Notes under the pieces: model-generated
What the model saw: only the letters and a program-made list of their open reading frames with translations
Databases searched by the model: none
What the model was told of the DNA's origin: nothing
Source of the DNA: Burkholderia sp.
GTDB lineage: Bacteria; Pseudomonadota; Gammaproteobacteria; Burkholderiales; Burkholderiaceae
Direction of reading: 5' to 3'
NCBI RefSeq assembly: GCF_018375725.1
Contig: NZ_JAHACR010000030.1
Span: 1-24,534, forward strand
DNA length: 24,534 nt
Part shown: piece by piece, positions 16,409 through 23,397 of the stretch
How positions within the stretch are numbered: the stretch's first letter is position 1
Layout: each line of letters opens with the position of its first letter
Position numbers and translations under genes: made by a program

Positions 16409-16789
16409 CGCAGAGAGGCCTTCGAAAGGCGCCGCGCGGTGATGCGCAGACGCAACAGGTGTCGACGATTGTGCCAAAGGGTTCCGGAACGTGCTGGCGC
16501 CGCCGGGATACCCCTGAGGCTGACAGGGACGCCGCCGCATTGCGTGACGATTGTTGCAAAAATCAACGCAATTTGTTTTTTGTTACCAATTTTTTCACCG
16601 ATTGGGCGCGGAATTGCCCGCAGACGCAAAAATCCGCAAAAGCCCTGACAGGAAAGGCTGCAATCAGCCTGCAACGTGCTTACGCCAAGATAAACGTCGC
16701 TGCGCCGGGGACAGCCGCCGTTGGCCGGAGTTGTTGATTTCGCACCAATGCGTTGCATGCGGAGCCAAGCACGCGGTGTCGAGCGCTGC

Positions 16790-16795
16790 TAAAAT
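16790..16795 (+). promoter_or_regulatory. candidate -10 box for the hpnI transcript
   Basis: TAAAAT sits in the context GCTAAAATCCGGC. The same 11 bases TAAAATCCGGC also occur at 7704-7714. No -35 at a standard distance is convincing, because TTGCAT at 16753-16758 is 31 bp away. It would give a leader of about 230 nt before hpnI. Confidence 0.35.
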
Positions 16796-16863
16796 CCGGC
16801 GCTCGTCCATTGTCGCGCTGATGGTTTCCGTTCTATCTTCCTGTGTTTTGCCGACGCGTTGCG

Positions 16864-16909
16864 CGGGGAGCGCCCCGGAAAAGGCATGGCTGCTCAGGCA
16901 AGCCGTGCC
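16864..16909 (+). promoter_or_regulatory. two consecutive leader hairpins upstream of hpnI
   Basis: The first is CGGGG/CCCCG (16864-16868 with 16873-16877) around an AGCG loop. The second is a 9-bp stem (16883-16891 with 16901-16909) with one G-U pair and a 9-nt loop. Neither is followed by T residues, so they are leader structures rather than terminators. Confidence 0.4.
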
Positions 16910-16944
16910 CCCGTTCAAACGCTGACGGAACAAGGAGTCGGGTT

Positions 16945-17031
16945 GTGCCCCCGTTCGTCCCAGTCGAATCATTTACCACGCGTTCAACCGATTGCCGCCG
17001 CGGCTTCGCTCCCGGAGGGCAATGCGCATGA
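16945..17031 (+). CDS. possible 28-codon upstream ORF coupled to hpnI
   Basis: A GTG at 16945 is preceded by AAGGAG (16932-16937) at a 7-nt spacing, the best ribosome-binding site in this region. It opens a 28-codon frame beginning VPPFVPVESFTT and ending APGGQCA. Its TGA (17029-17031) overlaps the hpnI ATG at 17028 as ATGA, the arrangement used for translational coupling elsewhere in this window (otsB-otsA, hisQ-hisM). The peptide resembles nothing I know. It may be a leader peptide or a chance frame in high-GC DNA. Confidence 0.3.
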   Translation: MPPFVPVESFTTRSTDCRRGFAPGGQCA

Positions 17032-18200
17032 TCTCGGATGTATCGGTCTTCGAATGGCTGTTGATCGCGATTACGCTCGCGGCAGCCGGCTACGCGCTTG
17101 TCGCGGCGTTCGCACCGCGGCCCCGTACGCCGCGCACGGACGCGCGCGACGGCTTCCAGCCGGTCAGCGTGCTGAAGCCGTTGTGCGGTGCGGAGCCGCA
17201 TCTGTACGAGAACCTCGCCACGTTCTGCACGCAGCGCCATCCGCGCTACGAGGTGCTGTTCGGCGTCGCGTCGGCGGCCGATCCGGCGGTGGCGGTCGTC
17301 GAACGGCTGCGCACGGACTATCCTGAATGTGATATCGGGCTCGTGATCGACGCGCGCGTGTACGGCAAGAACCTGAAGGTCAGCAACCTGGTCAACCTGG
17401 CCGAGCGCGCGAAATACGGCCGGATCGTGATTGCGGACAGCGACATCGCGGTGAAGCCGGACTACATCGAGCGCGTGACGGCGCCGCTGGCCGATCCGTC
17501 GGTCGGCGTCGTCACATGCCTGTATCATGCGCGCAGCGTCGGCGGCTTCTGGACGCGGATCGGCGCGCAGTTCGTCGACGCGTGGTTCGCGCCGTCGGTG
17601 CGGATCACGCATCTGGGCCGTTCGAGCCGCTTCGGCTTTGGCGCGACGCTCGCATTCACGCGCGACACGCTCGACCGGATCGGCGGCTTCAAGGCGGTGA
17701 AGGACGAGCTGGCCGACGATTTCTGGCTGGCCGAACTGCCGCGCCGGCTCGGCCGGCGCACATTGCTGTCGGAGGTCGAAGTGGCGACCGATGTGATCGA
17801 GGCTTCGTTCGGGCCGCTCTGGCACCGCGAGACGCGCTGGCTGCGCACGATCCGGTCGCTGAACCCGGCGGGCTTCACGTTCCTGTTCATCACGTTCACC
17901 GCGCCTTGGCTCGCGGTCGGAACCGGTCTTGCGTGGCGCCTCGACGGCTCGCTCGCCGGTACGCTGGCGGGTGCCGGCGCGGCGGCGGGCACGCTCGGGC
18001 GGCTCGTGCTGCACGCGCGCGGTGCGGGCGGCTGGCGCGCATTCTGGCGCGACCTGGCACTGATCGCGGTGCGGGATACGCTGCTTGCGGCGCAGTGGCT
18101 GGTCGCAGCGTTCGGCACGCAGGTCGTCTGGCGCGGCGCGCGGATGACGGTCGTCGGCGGCGAGCGCACGCCGATCGCGGAAGCGGGCGAAGGCCGCTGA
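17028..18200 (+). CDS. hpnI: hopanoid biosynthesis glycosyltransferase HpnI
   Basis: The 390-residue membrane glycosyltransferase resembles ceramide glucosyltransferases (GT21). In the known pathway HpnI adds N-acetylglucosamine from UDP-GlcNAc to bacteriohopanetetrol. An N-terminal helix is at about 5-28. The GT-A catalytic block has DSD at 137-139, the third acidic site D230/D231 in ELADDFW, and the R-X-X-R-W motif with R267, R270 and W271. C-terminal hydrophobic segments follow from about 283. The ATG at 17028 has GGAGGG at a good distance; an in-frame ATG at 17022 is too close to it, and the open frame begins at TTG 16992. It is the first gene of hpnIJKL. Confidence 0.92.
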   Translation: MISDVSVFEWLLIAITLAAAGYALVAAFAPRPRTPRTDARDGFQPVSVLKPLCGAEPHLYENLATFCTQRHPRYEVLFGVASAADPAVAVVERLRTDYPECDIGLVIDARVYGKNLKVSNLVNLAERAKYGRIVIADSDIAVKPDYIERVTAPLADPSVGVVTCLYHARSVGGFWTRIGAQFVDAWFAPSVRITHLGRSSRFGFGATLAFTRDTLDRIGGFKAVKDELADDFWLAELPRRLGRRTLLSEVEVATDVIEASFGPLWHRETRWLRTIRSLNPAGFTFLFITFTAPWLAVGTGLAWRLDGSLAGTLAGAGAAAGTLGRLVLHARGAGGWRAFWRDLALIAVRDTLLAAQWLVAAFGTQVVWRGARMTVVGGERTPIAEAGEGR

Positions 18201-18228
18201 GCGGATCGACGCAAACGAATATCGAGAT

Positions 18229-18260
18229 GCGGGCGCCGGCGGCGGCCCGCGATTTTTATT
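18229..18260 (+). terminator. terminator-like hairpin between hpnI and hpnJ
   Basis: GCGGGC (18229-18234) pairs with GCCCGC (18245-18250), and an inner GCC/GGC extends the stem past a one-base bulge to a 3-nt loop. It is followed by GATTTTTATT. A GC-rich stem with a U-rich tail is the form of an intrinsic terminator or attenuator, here inside the hopanoid cluster. Confidence 0.55.
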
Positions 18261-18290
18261 GACTGAATTTTTCAAGCGAACTCGAACTAT
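18259..18290 (+). promoter_or_regulatory. candidate promoter for hpnJKL
   Basis: TTGACT (18259-18264) matches five of six -35 positions and directly follows the terminator-like hairpin. The -10 is poor: AACTAT at 18285-18290 is 20 bp away, and the hexamer at 17 bp is not -10 like. Confidence 0.3.
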
Positions 18291-18309
18291 GCAGGCTACC
18301 GGAACATTC

Positions 18310-19731
18310 ATGAAAACGCTGTTTTTGCAGGCCCCGTCGTATGACGGTTTCGACGGCGGGGCGGGCTCCCGCTATCAGGCCAAGCGCGAAATCCGTTCCT
18401 TCTGGTATCCGACGTGGCTCGCGCAGCCGGCGGCGCTCGTGCCGGGCAGCCGCGTCGTCGACGCGCCGGCCGACAGTCTGTCGGTCGAGGAAACGCTGAA
18501 GATCGCGAAGGACTACGACCTCGTGATCATCCATACGAGCACGCCGTCGTTCCCGACCGACGCGATGTTCGCGCAGGACCTGAAGAAGATGAAGCCGTCG
18601 ATGCGGGTCGGCATGGTGGGCGCGAAGGTGATGGTCGATCCGCACAACTCGCTCACGGCGAGCGAGGCAATCGATTTCGTGTGCCGCGAGGAATTCGACT
18701 ACACCTGCAAGGAAATCGCCGAAGGCAAGCCGTTCCCCGAGATCAAGGGTCTGAGCTGGCGCGCGAAGGACGGCTCGATCGAGCACAACGAAGCGCGTCC
18801 GATCCTCGAGAACATGGACGAACTGCCGTTCGTCGCACCGATCTACAAGCGCGACCTGAAGATCGACAACTATTTCATCGGCTACCTGAACTACCCGTAC
18901 GTGTCGATCTACACGGGCCGCGGCTGCAAGTCGCGCTGCACGTTCTGCCTGTGGCCGCAGACGGTCAGCGGCCATCGCTACCGCACGCGCTCGGTCGAGA
19001 ACGTGCTCGCGGAAGCGAAGTGGATCCGCGACAACATGCCGGAAGTGAAGGAACTGATGTTCGACGACGACACCTTCACCGACGATCTGCCGCGCGCCGA
19101 AGCCATCGCCATCGGTCTGGGCAAGCTCGGCATGACGTGGTCGTGCAACGCGAAGGCCAACGTGCCGTACAAGACGCTCAAGATCATGAAGGAAAACGGC
19201 CTGCGCCTTCTGCTGGTCGGCTTCGAATCCGGCGACGACCAGATCCTCGTGAACATCAAGAAGGGCGTGCGCACGGACTTCGCGCGCCGTTTCAGCGCGG
19301 ACTGCAAGAAGCTCGGCATCAAGATCCACGGCACCTTCATTCTCGGCCTGCCGGGCGAGACCCAGGAAACCATCAAGAAGACGATCGAATACGCGAAGGA
19401 AATCAATCCGCATACGATCCAGGTGTCGCTCGCCGCGCCGTATCCGGGCACGACGCTCTACAAGCAGGCCGTGGAAAACGGCTGGATGGAAGAAAACAAG
19501 ACCATCAACCTGGTGAGCAAGGAAGGCGTCCAGCTCGCGGCGATCGGCTATCCGCATCTGTCGCGCGACGATATCTATCACCACCTCGAGCAGTTCTATC
19601 GCGAGTTCTATTTCCGCCCGTCGAAGATCTGGGAAATCGTCCGCGAAATGCTGACGAGCTGGGACATGATGAAGCGCCGTCTGCGCGAGGGCGTCGAGTT
19701 CTTCCGCTTCCTGCGCGCGCACGAGGCGTAA
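18310..19731 (+). CDS. hpnJ: hopanoid biosynthesis radical SAM protein HpnJ
   Basis: The 473-residue protein is the radical SAM enzyme shown in Burkholderia cenocepacia work to be needed to convert bacteriohopanetetrol glucosamine to the cyclitol ether. The N-terminal part (about 1-150) resembles a B12-binding domain but lacks a visible D-x-H-x-x-G motif. The radical SAM cluster motif C-X3-C-X2-C is at C206, C210 and C213 (GRGCKSRCTFC), followed by FDDDTFTDD and the VGFESGDD and ILGLPGET blocks typical of this superfamily. I use the ATG at 18310 (MKTLFLQAP), the conserved family N-terminus, with GGAA just before it. Upstream in-frame starts are at TTG 18259 and ATG 18289. hpnK follows after 3 nt. 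Confidence 0.94.
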   Translation: MKTLFLQAPSYDGFDGGAGSRYQAKREIRSFWYPTWLAQPAALVPGSRVVDAPADSLSVEETLKIAKDYDLVIIHTSTPSFPTDAMFAQDLKKMKPSMRVGMVGAKVMVDPHNSLTASEAIDFVCREEFDYTCKEIAEGKPFPEIKGLSWRAKDGSIEHNEARPILENMDELPFVAPIYKRDLKIDNYFIGYLNYPYVSIYTGRGCKSRCTFCLWPQTVSGHRYRTRSVENVLAEAKWIRDNMPEVKELMFDDDTFTDDLPRAEAIAIGLGKLGMTWSCNAKANVPYKTLKIMKENGLRLLLVGFESGDDQILVNIKKGVRTDFARRFSADCKKLGIKIHGTFILGLPGETQETIKKTIEYAKEINPHTIQVSLAAPYPGTTLYKQAVENGWMEENKTINLVSKEGVQLAAIGYPHLSRDDIYHHLEQFYREFYFRPSKIWEIVREMLTSWDMMKRRLREGVEFFRFLRAHEA

Positions 19732-19734
19732 TTC

Positions 19735-20619
19735 GTGACGACGCAGCGGGCGGAGCGGGCGCTCATCTTCACCGCGGACGACTTCGGACTGCATCCGCGC
19801 GTCAACGCGGCGGTCGAGCGCGCGCATCGCGACGGCGTGCTGAACGCCGCGAGCCTGATGGTCGGCGCGAGCGCCGCGCAGGATGCGATCGAGCGCGCGC
19901 GGCGGCTGCCGTCGCTCGCGGTCGGGCTGCATCTCGTCCTCGCGGATGGGCCGGCCACGCTGCCCGCGTCCGACATCCCCGCGCTCGTCGGCCCTGACGG
20001 GCGCTTCGGCGACGCGATGGCGAAGGACGGCTGCCGGTTCTTCTTCCTGCCGCATGTGCGTGCCCAGCTGCGCCGCGAGATCCGCGCGCAGTTCGATGCG
20101 TTCGCGGCGAGCGGCCTGCCGCTCGACCATGTCAACGCGCACAAGCATTTCCATCTGCATCCGACCGTGCTGTCGATGATCATCGAGATCGGCCGCGACT
20201 ACGGCTTGCGCGCGGTGCGGCTGCCGTACGAGCCGTCCGCGCCCGCGTGGCTCAAGCCGTGGATCGGCCTGGTGCGCGCGCGGCTCGACCGCGCCGGGCT
20301 CGCGCACAACGACTACGTGGTCGGCATCGAGCATACGGGCGGCATGGACGAGGCGGTGCTGCTCGACGCGCTCGCGAACCTGCCGCAGGGCGTCGGCGAG
20401 ATCTACTGCCATCCGGCCGAGGCGGGCGAGGGCCCGATCACGCCGTCGATGCGCGACTATCGTCCGGTCGACGAAATGAACGCGCTGCTGTCGCCGCGCG
20501 TCGCCGCCGCACTGCAAGCGGCCGGCATCGCGTGCGGCGGCTTCGCCACGGTATTCGGCCAGCAGGCGCCGTCGCGTGCCGCACGCACGGCACACCGGCC
20601 GGGAGCGCAGCCATCGTGA
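19735..20619 (+). CDS. hpnK: hopanoid biosynthesis deacetylase HpnK
   Basis: The 294-residue protein is a YdjC/ChbG-like carbohydrate deacetylase. In the hopanoid pathway HpnK removes the acetyl group from the GlcNAc-bacteriohopanetetrol made by HpnI, giving the glucosamine form. The likely metal and catalytic residues are D15 and D16 in TADDFGLHP, H66 in GLHLVL, and the histidine cluster H136, H138, H140 and H142 in VNAHKHFHLHP. GEIYCHPAE near 220-228 is also conserved. The start is GTG at 19735, 3 nt after the hpnJ stop, with a GAGG ribosome-binding site inside the end of hpnJ. The stop overlaps the hpnL GTG as GTGA. No signal peptide is visible. Confidence 0.92.
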   Translation: MTTQRAERALIFTADDFGLHPRVNAAVERAHRDGVLNAASLMVGASAAQDAIERARRLPSLAVGLHLVLADGPATLPASDIPALVGPDGRFGDAMAKDGCRFFFLPHVRAQLRREIRAQFDAFAASGLPLDHVNAHKHFHLHPTVLSMIIEIGRDYGLRAVRLPYEPSAPAWLKPWIGLVRARLDRAGLAHNDYVVGIEHTGGMDEAVLLDALANLPQGVGEIYCHPAEAGEGPITPSMRDYRPVDEMNALLSPRVAAALQAAGIACGGFATVFGQQAPSRAARTAHRPGAQPS

Positions 20620-21650
20620 GCAAGTGGATCAAATGGCTCGGCTGGCCGATCGGGATCGCGATCCTGCTCGCGCTGGTGCTGCACGACGGCGTCGGCGACG
20701 TCGCCCACATGCTCGGGCGTGCCGGTTTCGCGCTGCTCTGGCTCGTGCCGTTCCATGCGCTGCCGCTGCTGCTCGATGCGTATGCGTGGCACCTGCTGCT
20801 CGACAGGCGCGGTTCGCTGCCGTTCCTGTGGTGGATCGCGACCGTGCGCGAGGCGGTCAACCGGCTGCTGCCGGTGGTCGGCATCGGCGGCGAACTCGTC
20901 GGCATCCGGCTCGCGCGCTGGCAGATTCCGGACGCGAGCCGCGTCACGGCGTCGGTCATGGTCGAGGTGCTCGTCACGATCGCCGTCCAGTATGCGTTCG
21001 CCGCGCTCGGGCTCGTGCTGGTGCTGGCGACGACACATGACGGCGACGGCCGGACGATCGGCCTGGCGCTCGTGCTGTCCCTGCCGTTGCCGCTGCTGGC
21101 GTTCGTGCTGATGCGGCGCGGCGGGATCTTTCATGCGATCGAGCGTTTCGCGGGCCGCGTGCTCGGCGATTCGCACCGGCTGCTTCAAGGCGTCGACGGC
21201 AAGCGGCTCGATGCGGACATCGATGCGCTGATGTCGCGCCCGGGCCTGCTGTTCGGCGTGTTCTTCTGGCAGCTGCTCGGTTATGCGGTCGGCGCGCTCG
21301 AGATCTACTGGGCGCTGGCGCTGCTCGGCCATCCGGTATCGGTCGGCGGCGCGCTCGCGATCGAGGCGATGACGCAGGCGGCGCGCCACGCCGCATTCAT
21401 GGTGCCGGGCGGCCTTGGCGTACAGGAAGCGACGGTGGTGCTGCTCGCGCAGATGTTCGGCGTCGACCGCGACACGGCGCTGTCGCTTGCCGTGGTCAAG
21501 CGCGGCCGCGAAGTGGTGTTCGGCTGTCTGGCGCTCGGCTCCTGGCAGGTTGCCGAGCTCGCACGCGCGCGCGGCCGGATCCGCGTGAAGGCAGCCCCCG
21601 CGCCGCAGCGCGCGGCGAGCGCACACAAAACCGAGACGACGATGCACTGA
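20616..21650 (+). CDS. hpnL: hopanoid-associated integral membrane protein HpnL
   Basis: The 344-residue polytopic protein is of the lysylphosphatidylglycerol-synthase transmembrane (UPF0104) type, named HpnL when encoded with hopanoid genes. Hydrophobic segments are visible at about 8-25, 33-53, 105-130, 140-160, 210-235 and in the C-terminal third. The conserved loop FMVPGGLGVQEATVV lies at about 263-277. Its biochemical role is not established; transport or flipping of a hopanoid is one idea. The start is GTG 20616, overlapping the hpnK stop by four bases, with GGGAG upstream. It is the last gene before a terminator hairpin. Position and family together make the assignment firm, the function not. 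Confidence 0.88.
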   Translation: MSKWIKWLGWPIGIAILLALVLHDGVGDVAHMLGRAGFALLWLVPFHALPLLLDAYAWHLLLDRRGSLPFLWWIATVREAVNRLLPVVGIGGELVGIRLARWQIPDASRVTASVMVEVLVTIAVQYAFAALGLVLVLATTHDGDGRTIGLALVLSLPLPLLAFVLMRRGGIFHAIERFAGRVLGDSHRLLQGVDGKRLDADIDALMSRPGLLFGVFFWQLLGYAVGALEIYWALALLGHPVSVGGALAIEAMTQAARHAAFMVPGGLGVQEATVVLLAQMFGVDRDTALSLAVVKRGREVVFGCLALGSWQVAELARARGRIRVKAAPAPQRAASAHKTETTMH

Positions 21651-21651
21651 A

Positions 21652-21683
21652 CGAGACGGGCCTGGCGCCCGTCTCGCGCTTTT
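21652..21683 (+). terminator. terminator after hpnL
   Basis: A perfect 10-bp stem (21652-21661 with 21667-21676) closes a CTGGC loop, begins right after the hpnL stop, and is followed by CGC and four T residues. The T-tract is short and offset, so it may be a moderate terminator. Confidence 0.65.
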
Positions 21684-21736
21684 GGCGGCGCACGGGTATG
21701 CTTGCCGCGTGTTTCCAACCATGCGCTTCTTTCCCG

Positions 21737-22294
21737 ATGACCTTCCGTTTCCGCCTGTTCCCCGTCGCCATGCTGGCCGCAGCGCTGGCGTTGTCTGCCT
21801 GCGACGATCGGCAAAGCGAGCTTAACGTGCAGCGTCTCAAGGATTTCTTCAAGGCGATCAAGCCCGCCCAGTTGTTGCTGAAGGGCCTGAAGCCCGGCGA
21901 ATCGACCGAAGCGGATATCCGCAGCCAGATGGGCAAGCCGGAGACCGAGCGCGTGTTCACCGACGGCTCGAAGCGCCTGGAATACCCGCGCGGACCGATG
22001 GGCAACCAGACCTGGTTCGTCGACGTCGATGCCGGCGGGCGCTATACGGGCGCGACACAGGTGCTGACCGGCGCGAACTTCGCCAAGGTGAGTCCCGGCA
22101 TGTCGACGGACGACGTGCGCCGCCTGCTCGGCAAGCCGGGCGAGATCGCGCAGTATCCGCTCAAGCCGGAAACGGTGTGGAGCTGGCGCTGGCTCGAGGA
22201 CGGCGTCAATCAGGACGCTTTCTTCAACGTGCATTTCGGTCCGGACGACCGCGTCTATACGACGTCGCGCTCGGACATCGTCAAAGGGCACTGA
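21737..22294 (+). CDS. lipoprotein with two BamE/SmpA-like repeats
   Basis: The 185-residue protein has a lipoprotein signal: MTFRFR, a hydrophobic core, then LSAC with the lipidated cysteine at C22. The mature part contains two similar units: GESTEADIRSQMGKPETE and GMSTDDVRRLLGKPGEI. Each is the start of a SmpA/BamE-type fold and each is followed by aromatic strands (TWFVDVD, and SWRWLEDG then FFNVHFGPDDRVY). Residues after the cysteine are Asp-Asp; in E. coli, Asp at +2 keeps lipoproteins in the inner membrane. The start at 21737 has no clear ribosome-binding site. It may be a BamE-like assembly factor or another periplasmic lipoprotein; BamE itself has only one such domain. Confidence 0.82.
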   Translation: MTFRFRLFPVAMLAAALALSACDDRQSELNVQRLKDFFKAIKPAQLLLKGLKPGESTEADIRSQMGKPETERVFTDGSKRLEYPRGPMGNQTWFVDVDAGGRYTGATQVLTGANFAKVSPGMSTDDVRRLLGKPGEIAQYPLKPETVWSWRWLEDGVNQDAFFNVHFGPDDRVYTTSRSDIVKGH

Positions 22295-22469
22295 CGTGCC
22301 CGCGGCCGCCCGACGGCGGTGCGCCTTTTGCCATTCACCATTCACGTCACGCGCCGTTCAGGTACGCGCAGAGGGCCGGATCGTCAGCGATGCCGCGCGA
22401 ACGGGCGTGCCGCAGTTCTGCGGCGCGCGCCCGGCCGGTCGGGCGACCGCGCGTCGCTATATCGAAAAA

Positions 22470-22542
22470 GCGACCGGAAAATTGCAAAAAGTCCGCTTCG
22501 CGACGTGTTCCCGATTCATCCGGTCGCAGATTTTTTCCTTTT
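22470..22542 (+). terminator. possible terminator or attenuator upstream of hisQ
   Basis: GCGACCGG (22470-22477) and CCGGTCGC (22520-22527) form a perfect 8-bp stem enclosing 42 nt, followed by AGATTTTTTCCTTTT. The long loop makes it non-classical. It lies about 175 nt after the lipoprotein gene and about 165 nt before hisQ. Confidence 0.35.
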
Positions 22543-22616
22543 GAAACAGGCGTGTAGCGGGCCGCTGAAAACGATGCGATGAATTGTTGCGACGCAGCAA
22601 ACCGGCGAAAGGTGAT

Positions 22617-22645
22617 TTGAGCCAATCATTTTTGCTTGCGACTAT
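22617..22645 (+). promoter_or_regulatory. candidate promoter for hisQMP
   Basis: TTGAGC (22617-22622) and GACTAT (22640-22645) are separated by exactly 17 bp. Matches to consensus are 4/6 and 3/6. The resulting leader would be about 55 nt before the GTG at 22708. Confidence 0.35.
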
Positions 22646-22707
22646 CCGCCACACCCGGTGCCGGAAGTCGATGCGCGCCGGCATCCATTCCAACCTTGGA
22701 GACGCGC

Positions 22708-23397
22708 GTGTTTCTTTACGGCTTTGGTCCCGTCATCTGGGCGGGCACCGTGCAGACGATCGAGCTGTCGGTGCTGTCGCTCGCCGCTGCGGTGGCGCTG
22801 GGGCTGATCGGCGCGGTGGCGAAGCTGTCGCATAACCGGTTCCTGCGATCGATCGCGACCGGTTATACGACGCTGATCCGCTCGGTGCCCGATCTCGTCC
22901 TGATGCTGCTGCTGTTCTACAGCATCCAGATCTGGCTGAACCAGCTGACCGACGCGGTCGGCTGGCAGCAGATCGACATCGATCCGTTTGTCGCCGGCGT
23001 GCTGACGCTGGGCTTCATCTACGGCGCGTACTTCACCGAGACCTTCCGCGGCGCGTTCCTGTCGGTGCCGCGCGGCCAGCTGGAGGCGGGCGCGGCATAC
23101 GGAATGAGCGGCCTGCGCGTGTTCGCGCGGATCATGTTTCCGCAGATGATGCGCTTCGCATTGCCGGGGATCGGCAACAACTGGCAAGTGCTCGTGAAGG
23201 CGACGGCGCTCGTGTCGATCATCGGCCTGGCCGATGTCGTGAAGGCGGCGCAGGACGCGGGCAAGAGCACGTTCAACATGTTCTTCTTTATCCTCGTCGC
23301 GGCGGTGATCTATCTCGCGATCACGACCGTCTCCAACCTCGTGCTGAAGCAGCTCGAGAAGCGTTACTCCATGGGCGTGCGACACGCAGAACTATGA
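22708..23397 (+). CDS. hisQ: polar amino-acid ABC transporter permease (HisQ-like)
   Basis: The 229-residue inner-membrane permease is of the His/Glu/Gln/Arg/opine family. Hydrophobic helices lie at about 10-33, 50-75, 95-115, 150-170 and 190-215. The cytoplasmic EAA loop that contacts the ATPase reads EAGAAYGMSG through MFPQ near 130-150. The start is the GTG at 22708 (MFLYGFGPVIWAG, the usual family N-terminus), preceded by TTGGAGA; the frame is open from 22636. It overlaps hisM by ATGA. The cognate binding protein, usually upstream in this family, is missing here and may be downstream of the window. Histidine, lysine, arginine or ornithine are the likely substrates. Confidence 0.9.
   Translation: MFLYGFGPVIWAGTVQTIELSVLSLAAAVALGLIGAVAKLSHNRFLRSIATGYTTLIRSVPDLVLMLLLFYSIQIWLNQLTDAVGWQQIDIDPFVAGVLTLGFIYGAYFTETFRGAFLSVPRGQLEAGAAYGMSGLRVFARIMFPQMMRFALPGIGNNWQVLVKATALVSIIGLADVVKAAQDAGKSTFNMFFFILVAAVIYLAITTVSNLVLKQLEKRYSMGVRHAEL

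Larger units (their letters stand above)
16409..16944. other. intergenic region upstream of the hopanoid genes
   Basis: No convincing protein gene here. It holds a 10-bp palindrome (GTTCCGGAAC, 16481-16490), a 7-bp inverted repeat (ATTGCGT 16539-16545, ACGCAAT 16566-16572), and a markedly AT-rich stretch at about 16546-16600. Nearer hpnI it has a TAAAAT box at 16790-16795 and two hairpins (16864-16877 and 16883-16909). The region probably carries promoters for the LLM gene and for hpnI. Confidence 0.6.
22295..22707 (+). other. 413-bp intergenic region between the lipoprotein and hisQ genes
   Basis: I see no convincing gene here. The frame at 22296-22544 (GTG start) lacks any recognisable domain. 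It holds a GC hairpin just after the lipoprotein stop (about 22308-22321), an inverted repeat GCGACCGG/CCGGTCGC (22470-22477, 22520-22527) followed by six T residues, a short hairpin TTGTTGC/GCAGCAA (22584-22600), and a promoter-like pair at 22617-22645. Base composition is lower in GC from about 22460. Confidence 0.55.

Noticed and set aside
16551..16566. FNR-like sequence TTGTT-N6-ATCAA upstream of the LLM gene
   Set aside because: The FNR consensus has a 4-bp spacer and TTGAT half-sites. The spacing is wrong and one half-site deviates.
18256..20595. A 779-codon minus-strand frame over hpnJ and hpnK
   Set aside because: It is the exact antisense shadow of two well-recognised enzymes, with no motif of its own.
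22296..22544. Short plus-strand frame with CAFC near its start, after the lipoprotein gene
   Set aside because: It begins directly behind a stop codon without a ribosome-binding site, has no recognisable domain, and runs through an inverted repeat and AT-richer DNA. I treat it as non-coding.
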